Shown: one piece after another, positions 55,661 through 64,000 of the stretch
Layout: each line of letters opens with the position of its first letter
Position numbering within the stretch: position 1 is the stretch's first letter
Source of the DNA: Rhypophila decipiens
Taxonomy: Eukaryota > Ascomycota > Sordariomycetes > Sordariales > Naviculisporaceae
Assembly (NCBI GenBank): GCA_033297075.1
Contig: MU858066.1
Span: forward strand, 248,001-312,000
Length of the DNA stretch: 64,000 nt
Reading direction: 5' to 3'
The notes under the pieces: model-generated
What the model saw: only the letters and a program-made list of their open reading frames with translations
The model's database searches: none
What the model was told of the DNA's origin: nothing
Position numbers and translations under genes: made by a program

Positions 55661-56968
55661 GTAGGGGTACATCATTATCAAGAGAGCAAGGAGCTTGCTT
55701 GGTTGATAGAATATAGGGGACCAAGGACTCATGGTATAACATGTATCGTACGGGGGGCGGGCATGGCTTAAGCTCGTATGAGAGCTGTGAGTCCGTTGCT
55801 GGTTTCAACAACAGGAACGTTGGCAATTCGTCTCTGGTAGGGGCCTGTAATGATGGAGATGGGAGAAGAAGCCGAGAAGAAACAGAAAGGGGCCGTAAAT
55901 TTTTTGAAGGGGACAAAAAACAAACAACGCTAGAATTAGACACCTGCTGGGAGAGATGTATTATATAAATACCTACAAACTCTGTGGATTATGGGTGGGC
56001 AGTCTTTAACTGTATCATACTTACTACTGTCCATGTTGCCTGTCTGCCCAGAGACGTTCATGTTAGCCCGGAAGAGCAGAGAAGAGATGAGACAACAGGC
56101 ATGTACAATAAATCATCCATCCAAAAGGGCGCTTCCTCGAACATTATGATCTGTTTGGTGTTGCAAACCTATATCTTGGCCCAGCAAGAGAGGAGAAGAG
56201 ACTGCCTGCTATTACCAAAGGTTGTTTCTTGAAGTCTTGGAGTAAAATACCCATCAACTTATAGCTGCTTATTGGAAGACTCCCATTCTTAGAGTAGTGT
56301 TAGGGAAGCAATCCTGAATCTCAACAAGGGCCTTTTAAACAACAGAACAACAGAACAACTTGTCAACTTATTCTGATCTGGAAGCAAGAGCAACCGGAGC
56401 AGATTCTTGCACACTCTACGGTCCTTCATCCACGGCTGGACCTGAACATTTCGAACGAGAAAACGTACTGACACAAGCAGCCATGGATCATCTCACAACA
56501 TACAAGTCAGTCAAGACAAAGCGGAGCACACAAGCCATCAATCTCAGGCACTTAAAGAACTGAGGGGAATCAAAATAGATATTATAGTATATAGATGCCG
56601 TATATCAAGAATTGATCGCACCCTCGCCCCTCCCATGTTCCCTTATCCGACACCTTGACTGAGCCCATGGCCTGTTCCGTATTTTGTCTATCAGCTAGGC
56701 TAAACCAATATCCCAAGCCGCCAACCAACCGAGATGAAACAGTGTCATGACGTCCACCATTAATGACCTGACCACTGGATACCATCAGTCTATCCTTCAT
56801 CCCTTTATATATGATATCTCCTCCTCCTGGAGTGAGTTCAACGCCCAAGACAGTAGCGCCGTCCCAGTGTGTCGCTTGCTTATATAAAATTCCACAGTGA
56901 TACTTTCATGGACCTCGCGAGGCCCCGAAAATCACACCTACCCCAAGACGACAAACCGCCCATGTTAT
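55661..56968. other. Convergent intergenic region
   Basis: 1.3 kb between NDUFAF3 (+) and the C9-methyltransferase (-). It contains 3' regions and mixed sequence. The short open frames have no features I can support. Confidence 0.5.
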
Positions 56969-58674
56969 TTACTGGACAGGGACCTTGGGGAACTCAATGT
57001 CGTTGTTCTTGGCCCACGTCTGCAGGTCAGCCTTGCTAGCAGCAAGCGCGCCACTGAGACCATGGGCAGTCTTGATGCCGTTGATGCGGTGGACCAAGTT
57101 GAGGTTCTTTTGGAGAACAATCTGGTAGCAGGTGGCAGAGCCCTGGCGGGAGATGATGGTAGAGTAGGCAAGGAAGTACTCCCAGATCTGGAGGGACAAA
57201 GTGTTAGTAATGCGAACGACTGCATCGAGATTCATGAACGGGAAGCCTACCTTGAACCACCGTTTTCCATACTTGGCCTCAACCTTGTCCTTGTTGGCCA
57301 TCCAGTTGCGGTACCATCTCCAGAGGGTAGCAGAGTAGTGAACACCAATCGTGTCAATGCCCTTGATCTCGAAACCGGCGCCCTCGAGCTGGTCGACGAA
57401 GAATCCCAGAGGAGTCGACGCGTCAGCACCAGGGAAGACATACTTGTTCATGAAAAGGCCCCAAGTAAGATCCTCGTATTGCCAGCTCTTACGGAGACCA
57501 GCGATCTGGAGGAAGAAGACACCCTCGTCGTCCAACATGCCATTGACCTGCTTGAGGAAAGACTTGAAGTGACGAACGCCGACGTGCTCAGCCATCTCGA
57601 GGCAGGTGATCTTTTGGTAGCCGCCCTCGGGCACAGGGATATCGCGATAGTCCATGCACAGAATCTTGCTCTGCTCCTCGGGGACGCCAGCCTTGCGCAT
57701 GGCACCATTGCCCCATGCCGTCTGGTTGCGGCCGAGAGTGATACCGGTGACCTTGGCGCCAAAGTTGACACTGGCAAAGCGAGCAAGAGTGCCCCAGCCG
57801 CAGCCAATATCGAGAAGAGACTCGCCCTGCTGGAGATCAATCTTCTCGCAGACAATGGCAAGCTTGTTGTCCTGGAGCTCCTCGAGGGTCTCCTCCTTGG
57901 TGATGTCCGAGATGATGCCAGAGGTGTAGATCATGCGCGGGCCAAGGAACCAGCCGTAGAAGTCATCACCGCGGTCGTAGTGGTCACGGACCTGCTCCTC
58001 GTCCTGGGAACGAGTGTGCATGATGACCTCGGGGATCATACCAGTCAGGAAGAACTTGATCAGGCCAAAGGTGAAGCGGAAGCTGGCCCAGTCGTGACGG
58101 TACTCGAGAACCTCGAGGCAGTCGCCATTGAACTCGACCTCGCCGTCAAAGTACATCTCGAAGAAGGTCCACATGGGGATCTTGTTCTTGCCAAAGTACT
58201 TGGCCTTGTCGGCAGGGTTCTTGAAGGTCAGGTAGTGCTCGACCGGGCGGCCGGGCAGTCTTGCCTTCTCATTCTTGCGCGGCGAGATGGTGGACGCGAT
58301 GATCCAGAAGGCGGCGAGGAAGGGGAGTGTGGTGAAGAGCGCGAAGAAGATGGTCGTCTTCCAGCCACCACCAACCTTCCACGAGAGGTATAGGGGGACA
58401 CCGCCTAGGATGGCGAAGAGGAGTTTGTTGGAGAAGGTCTCAGAGCCGGCGCCCTCAGCGGGTAACGGGGCATTTTTGATGGCCGGGGACTATGAGGCAA
58501 GAGGCGCACCGTTAGTGACATGCGCTGACAGGTCAATTGGGTCGAGACGGTAGATGTTGAGCTCACCGAAGTAGTGGCAACTCCACACTCTTCAAACTTC
58601 TCAAAGGTCGGGGCCGGCGCTTTTGGAGTCTCGACGAACTCGAAAGCTGCCTCTTTGCCGTTGGCCTTGGACAT
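56969..58674 (-). CDS. Sphingolipid C9-methyltransferase
   Basis: Three exons (58567-58674, 57251-58489, 56969-57187), 521 aa. The start is the ATG giving MSKANGKEAAFEFVET. Two hydrophobic segments (about 50-95; 'KLLFAILGGVPLYLSW', 'TIFFALFTTLPFLAAFWIIA') anchor it in the ER membrane. The cyclopropane-fatty-acid-synthase-like methyltransferase domain has motif I 'LLDIGCGWGTL' (about 261-271), 'VTGITLGRNQ', and 'CLEMAEHVG'. 'HYDRGDDFYGWFLGPRMIYTSG' is characteristic of the family. The enzyme uses AdoMet to add the C9 methyl branch to the sphingoid base of glucosylceramides, needed for hyphal growth and virulence in several fungi. The second intron (57188-57250) is 63 nt without a stop; the joined 'KRWFK-IWEYFLAYS' reads better than the retained version. 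Confidence 0.93.
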
Positions 58675-59753
58675 GGTCACGGGAGGGTTTGCTGCAGAAT
58701 AGTTCTGCAGGCTTTGATTGTGGTGATCAATTGGTATTGTCAGAAGAGAAGAGGAGAGGGGGAACGGGTAGATATGGAAGAAGTTCCAGATCTGTCAAGT
58801 ACGAGTTCTGGGATGGAGCTTTCGTCTGAATTTCCACCAGTTTTTTGTTAGCCTGGGCAGGCGACAACAGGGTCCCCACTAAAAAATAGGGATGGACTCG
58901 GTAGACGTGGGCGGTGAGAGCCGTAGGAGACAATTTCAGTGGCTGGGCCAGAGCTCAGTCGAGCTTGGCACGATATCCCCCACTTTATCAGGGCCTCAAC
59001 CCCTGTCCATCCCCAGCCTATCCCTGAACTGCAACCCCCTTTTTCAAGTGTGGGCATCGTCAACGTTGAAACTTGGGTCCCAGACGACATGATCTGTCAG
59101 AGTGCAGATACGCGTGTTCGCTAGGACTGCCCAATAATGAACCACTGCAACGGGAAATGTTGAGAATACGCATATCAAGATGAACGCATACGTATTACAG
59201 TTTAAGCCCTACCTCTATCAACCTTTGCCTGTAGGTATCAGCATTACCATAACCTTGACGCAACGACATTGTGATTGCCGTGTCTTGGTATCGATACGTG
59301 GAACCCAAGGGTTCAACCAGATGCTACTTCATCTCCTCCAGGATTCGCTTCCCGCGGGCGACCGATATCATGGTATGTCAAGCGACGTTGATATTGGATG
59401 TCCCCTTGCAGCTCAAGAGCACATAAAACTGAGGCCCGACGGAACAGTAAATAATGTGTTCGTCCAAGATGTCCAAAACTCGTGTCGTGATCGATCCTCT
59501 TGGCAGCATGTGTCAGCACTCTAAATGACATTTACTTTAATGCTTAAAATATCATAAAGACGGGTAATGTAACCGGCAAGCTTATTATAAAATCAATAAT
59601 GGCTGGATGACTGGATGACATCGTACGGACGTGTGTCTGATATTAACAGTAAGTAGACACTAGCTAAAAGAAAAGCTCAAGTAAAAGGTATGAGAGTACC
59701 CAAAGTATATAACATCCAAGAAGAACAATAACAACAACAAATAAAAAGTACAT
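58675..59753. other. Upstream region of C9-methyltransferase, 3' side of GH5
   Basis: 1.1 kb. The left 200 bp are the likely promoter and leader of the C9-methyltransferase, and the right end (59640-59753) is the AT-rich 3' region of the GH5 gene. No gene recognised. Confidence 0.5.
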
Positions 59754-61049
59754 CTATCTTCGCTTAGAAGGCCCCTGCATAACCTTCCACATGCCCTTCA
59801 ACATGGCAGGAAACTCCTTATTCCTCCAATCCTTCCAGTCATGATCCATAAGACCCCAATTCTCATCGGCGTCAACCCGGCCATCCCTGATATAATACGT
59901 CCCCTGCAGGGCCCAAACAGCCCAGTCGGCATCATTCCCGCTCATATAATCGACCAGACAGTTCAAATACCTACTATCCTGGGGAACCAAGCCCTTTTCA
60001 CTTCCGCCCGTCATTCCCACCCCGAATTCACTCAATATCATCGGCCCAGTATAAGGCTTCCCTTGCTCCAACACGAATCCCGAGTAAAGCCCATACTGTG
60101 CCTTGACCAGATCACAGTTTTGGAACGGATCGGGAAAGTTGACGGTAAAGGAATAAGCGTGCATCTCCCAGACATGCTTATCCCGACCCCAGCCCGAGAT
60201 ATCCAGCATCCGATTCCCATCTCTGAGATGGACCAGATCCGTACTCGACTGGACCCCGCCCACAACGATCAGTACGTCTTTATTGTTCGCATGGACGATA
60301 TCACCCCCCTGCTTGATAAACTTGTACCAATCTGCTCGCCCATTCAGGTCCTGCAGCAAAAACGCGCGAATCTCGTTGCGAAGTGACATGCCCACCACCC
60401 CCGGATGGCTTTTCGACCAGATGGCCATCTCTTTTAGCCCCTTCAGCCAATCTTGCGTCTTGAAGAATCGGGAATTCCACGTGTTGTACCCGAATCCTTC
60501 ATCCCACCAGCCGTTTCCGTCCGTGAGGTTGCAGCACCAGCTTGCTTTGGAGACGTGGTTATCTAGGATTGTAAAAATCCCGGCAGACCAGAGCGTGTCT
60601 ACCACTGAAGCGTATACGTCTCTTGTAGTGGTGTTACCCCCAAACTCGGGGTTTTTGGAGACGACATTGGTGTACAATTTGGTCGTGTCAGCAACAGAGA
60701 CGCCCGCTGCCGAGGCGGCTTGAATGAAGCTGTCCGAGACTTTGACGGACGGGTTGAGGGCGTGGTCGGTGGAGTAGGTCAGGCGGACGCAGTTGAAGCC
60801 CTGGCGCCGGATCCAGTCGACTATGTAGGACACGGGTTGTTTGTCGAGGCCTTCGGGGATGTTGGCTTCTTGGTGGCCTGCCCAGTTTACGCAGCGGAAC
60901 TTGACGCGTTGGTTGTTGGCGTCGAGGATCCACCGGGACGAGGCGTGTAAGGGCAGGGCGGGCGAGAGTTGTTGTTGCGCCGTGGTGAGATTGGGGAGGA
61001 TTGTGAGGAGGATTAGGAGGAGGATACGGAAGATGGCTTGTTGGGCCAT
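59754..61049 (-). CDS. Secreted glycoside hydrolase family 5 (cellulase-like)
   Basis: 431 aa, single exon. I chose the ATG at 61049 because it starts a clean signal peptide (MAQQAIFRILLLILLTILPN, cleavage near 'TTAQQQ'); the frame is open 67 codons further but without a secretory start. The mature protein has 'WILDANNQRVKFRCVNWAGHQEANIPEGLD', then 'IRRQGFNCVRLTYS'. The acid/base Glu is in 'SLRNEIR' (about E227) and the nucleophile in 'ILSEFGVG' (about E341), spaced as in GH5. Aromatic residues 'WCCNLTDGNGWWDEGFGYN' line the cleft. GH5 enzymes cut beta-linked glucans, mannans or related polysaccharides; the exact subfamily is not clear. No carbohydrate-binding module is seen. Confidence 0.9.
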   Translation of the reverse strand: MAQQAIFRILLLILLTILPNLTTAQQQLSPALPLHASSRWILDANNQRVKFRCVNWAGHQEANIPEGLDKQPVSYIVDWIRRQGFNCVRLTYSTDHALNPSVKVSDSFIQAASAAGVSVADTTKLYTNVVSKNPEFGGNTTTRDVYASVVDTLWSAGIFTILDNHVSKASWCCNLTDGNGWWDEGFGYNTWNSRFFKTQDWLKGLKEMAIWSKSHPGVVGMSLRNEIRAFLLQDLNGRADWYKFIKQGGDIVHANNKDVLIVVGGVQSSTDLVHLRDGNRMLDISGWGRDKHVWEMHAYSFTVNFPDPFQNCDLVKAQYGLYSGFVLEQGKPYTGPMILSEFGVGMTGGSEKGLVPQDSRYLNCLVDYMSGNDADWAVWALQGTYYIRDGRVDADENWGLMDHDWKDWRNKEFPAMLKGMWKVMQGPSKRR

Positions 61050-63340
61050 GGTGATGACGATGTTCCCCGACCTATGTATGTATATACAAGCCAACCGGGC
61101 AAGTTGACTCAGTGAGGCTATCCAATAAGCAAGTCCGGATGTATAAACAAAAGAAGGAGAGAAGCACCAGGCTAGTGGACGGAGGCTTGCTGGACGAGTT
61201 GAATAAAGTTTTGTGGCTGTAGAGTAGTTTGAGGCCAACAATTGCACCAAAACGAGTCAAGAGATATGAGATACAAAGTAAGAGAATGAATCCCTCAAGT
61301 GGTACTCGAAAGAAAGACAAATCAGCGTCGACAACAGCAAGACAGTCCTCGCTCGAGGAACACAGCGATGAACGAAAGACCAGGAGATGGGAGTAAGAAA
61401 CCAAGGACCTCTGCATCTTATAGAGACCATAACCATGCCCATTATGAATCCCCCTCTCGGTGAAAAAGGGGGACAGGCGCAGGTGAGAATGTCCATGGCA
61501 CCTAGACTTAGGGGCCCGGATCATGGCCGTCCAACGGCGATGCAGAGATGGCAAACGACCGACGTCACGACAGCTTGTCATGGTCTATATGGTAGGATCC
61601 TAGAGTAGTATTAAACCCCCGAATGAGTGCCTGGCGCTCATTGGCCATGGGATTAAATACAGCCAAGCAGAGTGAATGAGCGGATGGGAGCCGGATAGGG
61701 GTATAATTGTGACTGTGGTGGAATATGCCGTGTATGGTGAGGCAAAGCGACCTTCCAAATTATCCGACTCGATTCAAGGACTAGATGGTCTCGAGAACGG
61801 AGTCTGTTGGTTTAGGAATCGATGTACGGATACGAGCGGGAGTGAGTCGTTTCCTGGATCGACCGTGACCTTAGCGGCGACGAAGTGGCAGAGAATCCTA
61901 AATCTGGGGAAAGCGGCCGCTTAGTCGATCGACTTTATGCCCTGAATCCCAGCACATCTGAGAGTAACTTTACCTGTGGGATTTCCAAGTGATATTCCAA
62001 GGTACGGGGTAGGCAGGTGTGTCAGGACCAGTCCTGAAAAATCGACCGAACCAAGCAGAGGCGCATGTATATCCGTAGGCAAGGCACCAGGAACCAAAAA
62101 GGAAGAAAGTGGCCTGGGACCCTCTCTGGACACTCAATCACGACCAATGTAAATAACAACCACACCCATTCAGGTGGCACGCTGGCAATGCTGGATGGCA
62201 GTTGGTCCTCCCCCGTCGTGATTCGTGATAGGTCCCGGTGTTATAGGAGTCGACGCCTCGAACCCATGATCCTGTCGTGTGATTGGATAATGTGCAATTA
62301 AACGAACCCTCGGCCCGAGATTGGTGGTGGTGGTGGTGGTGGCTGGAGTCTTTGAGCCGCTGAATCCCAGGCGTACCATATCCTTATCCAAACTCGAGCG
62401 ATTCGATTCCAGCAGATAATTCGCCGAGTCTGATGGCAGGTTCCATTGCTGTCGTGCCGGTAGCAGCGCATGGGAGAAGGAAGAAAAGTGCAGGACGCTG
62501 TGCATCTTCCCATACCGTTAGGAACTCACAAGTGCTTTGCAGCTGACCCGACCTCGACAAGTTGAAATAGGGGAACAGCGAGAACCTGTATTTCCTCCAG
62601 GGGCCCCCTTTCTTAACACTGTTCTAGATCAAAGAGAATTTGGCCGTTGATAATCTCCTGAGCCTTTAACAGAGGAGAGTCCCGGTGATTGGATGTCAAC
62701 AAGAAAAGAGCCCTATCGAACTGTTCCATTGTGGGGTCATCTGCCCACAAGCAAGCCAGCCGGAGCGAATGACACCCAGCAGCATGGATACAGCCAAATG
62801 CCCCATTCTCGGCGTCAATTAGACATGTACCCCAGAGCGGGCCAATCCGAACCCACGATCTTTGATCGACACCTTGGCAACCCTTTTTTTGGTTTAAACT
62901 ACACCACTCATCACGCAGCTGGCCGGTGACACGATAATCAGATGGTCTCAGCCCGTTGTTCTCTCATGGCACAACAGGGGTCAGTAGCTTCCTCTCCGTC
63001 TTCTTCACATCGTGACACGATTCGTGATGCCCTCGGTCTCAAATATTAACTTTTCAATTAATTACTAAGGTATGTATGTACGGTACAGTTCATTTGGTCG
63101 TGATCCATGGTCAGGGTAGGTTGGTGCCTTTTTACAAATCCTGCTCGCTCTTCATATGTGTCGTAAAGTCGTCATTGCACCAGGAAACATAAACAGAAGG
63201 GCGTTGGGAAAATTGCAGTCTGCCGCTCATCCGTCCAAGTTGGCGCAACTAAATTTTGGTGTTTGGTGTCACAATGTGGCCGGCATCCATCGGTTATCTT
63301 CAAACCACCAATGTGAAAAGGTAATGTTTCGGACAGTGGT
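61050..63340. other. Intergenic region upstream of GH5
   Basis: 2.3 kb with the GH5 promoter on the left and the 3' region of the PH-domain gene on the right. It includes a (GGT)n tract at about 62322-62342. No gene supported. Confidence 0.5.
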
Positions 63341-64000
63341 TCAAACCGAGGGCCGAGCTGCTGCTGCTCTTTTGGCTTCCAGTTCTCGCCGCTTTGCCAA
63401 CAAGCTTTTGAATGCCCCCAAGCATTGAACCAGGGCCTCCTCGCTTTGGGCGCAGAACCGGTAGCTCTTTTCGTCCGTGATGATTTGCAAGCATTGCGTC
63501 TTTGTTTTGCTGATGGGGTCGATATCGACCACGTTGACAATCGAGGACAGATAGACGATGAAGAGCACCGAGTACTCTGAGTCGTCCTTGTAAAGGATGA
63601 AATTCCTGGGCCGTAGAACTGCCCACGACTTCTTCCACTGCCGCACTCCTCTCTTGGTGCGGAGAAACCGCAACCATCCCTGCCAGATCACCCGGTCCGG
63701 GTCCTGGTCCAGATTGAGCCCGCTAACCTGACTAGTATGTAATGCACTCAGTTTCGGCCGGGTCGGGGACTGCACTGCCAGCGCCTCAGCCGATATATGT
63801 GGCAACCGTACGGCGTCCGAGTCGGAAAAGTCGGAATGCGATGCAAGCTCTGTACCGGACATGCCCGAGGAATCGAATTGGGAGGGTCTTCGGCCAGAAG
63901 ACCCGGCCATGAATCGCTGGGGGGGTTCCAGAGGCTCCGGCGAACTCGATACAAGTCTCTCGCGATCCATGTCTCGACTGGGACCAGACACTCCGAGAGT
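63341..64000 (-). CDS. PH-domain protein, C-terminal part (partial)
   Basis: The last 219 or so codons of a minus-strand gene that runs off the right edge; the 5' part is outside. A Ser/Pro-rich linker ('SSSPEPLEPPQRF', 'SGTELASHSDFSDSDAVRLPH') precedes a pleckstrin-homology domain at the C-terminus. This runs from 'VIWQGWLRFLRTKRGVRQWKKSWAVLRPRNFILYKD' through 'VVDIDPISKTKTQCLQIITDEKSYRFCAQSEEALVQCLGAFKSLL'. The domain has the expected WxxxWxVLR start of strand 3 and a closing helix. It then ends in a basic tail. PH domains bind phosphoinositides or proteins at membranes. What lies upstream (for example a GAP, GEF or kinase) cannot be seen. Confidence 0.85.
   Translation of the reverse strand, partial: TLGVSGPSRDMDRERLVSSSPEPLEPPQRFMAGSSGRRPSQFDSSGMSGTELASHSDFSDSDAVRLPHISAEALAVQSPTRPKLSALHTSQVSGLNLDQDPDRVIWQGWLRFLRTKRGVRQWKKSWAVLRPRNFILYKDDSEYSVLFIVYLSSIVNVVDIDPISKTKTQCLQIITDEKSYRFCAQSEEALVQCLGAFKSLLAKRRELEAKRAAAARPSV

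Overview
The window is nuclear DNA of a filamentous ascomycete (Pezizomycotina), most likely a sordariomycete. The genes carry short GT-AG introns (about 43 to 350 nt, many with CTAAC or CTGAC branch sites). TrpC is the fungal three-domain fusion (glutamine amidotransferase, IGPS, PRAI). Nup188, Tim9, eL34, PTM1, USE1 and sphingolipid C9-methyltransferase are eukaryotic or fungal, and the Nup188 N-terminus resembles the Chaetomium protein. Transition-biased differences between repeat copies look like repeat-induced point mutation (RIP). No operon, plasmid, phage or CRISPR features are visible. Exon coordinates were read by eye from splice signals and reading phase.

Layout. 0-8 kb: 3' end of an unidentified plus-strand gene, a small TA-flanked inverted-repeat element, USE1 (-) divergent from NDUFAF7 (+), tRNA-Cys(GCA), then PTM1/GPR107-like (-). 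8-13 kb: a GACTG minisatellite in the PTM1/PPIL2 divergent promoter, the U-box cyclophilin PPIL2 (+), then a repeat-rich block with two more copies of the element, duplicated segments and a broken gene. 13-23 kb: an isocitrate lyase/PEP mutase-family enzyme (+), an allantoate permease-family MFS transporter (-), a gene-poor stretch and a RhoGAP (-). 23-37 kb: another gene-poor stretch, TIM9 (+), NUP188 (-) divergent from trpC (+) with a TGACTCA site between them. 37-46 kb: a BRCT/WGR-like DNA-repair-type gene (+) with an ambiguous 3' half, a small orphan gene (-), a RING-RING-LON protein (+) and a 120-bp tandem duplication. 47-64 kb: a FAR1-domain DNA-binding protein (-), a small coiled-coil protein (+), eL34 (+) with a very long hairpin-bearing intron, NDUFAF3 (+), sphingolipid C9-methyltransferase (-), a secreted GH5 glycosidase (-), and the C-terminal part of a PH-domain protein (-) running off the right edge.

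The genes are mostly unlinked housekeeping functions: secretory traffic (USE1, PTM1), mitochondria (two complex I assembly factors and Tim9), nuclear pore, translation (eL34, tRNA-Cys), tryptophan synthesis, membrane lipids and cell-wall or polysaccharide degradation. I see no gene cluster that would form a new pathway. The most unusual signals are within genes: an in-frame TAG followed by a convincingly coding 33-codon tail in the FAR1-domain gene; a roughly 107-bp-arm hairpin inside the 623-nt second intron of eL34; and two phase-compatible splice acceptors opening different overlapping frames in the BRCT gene.
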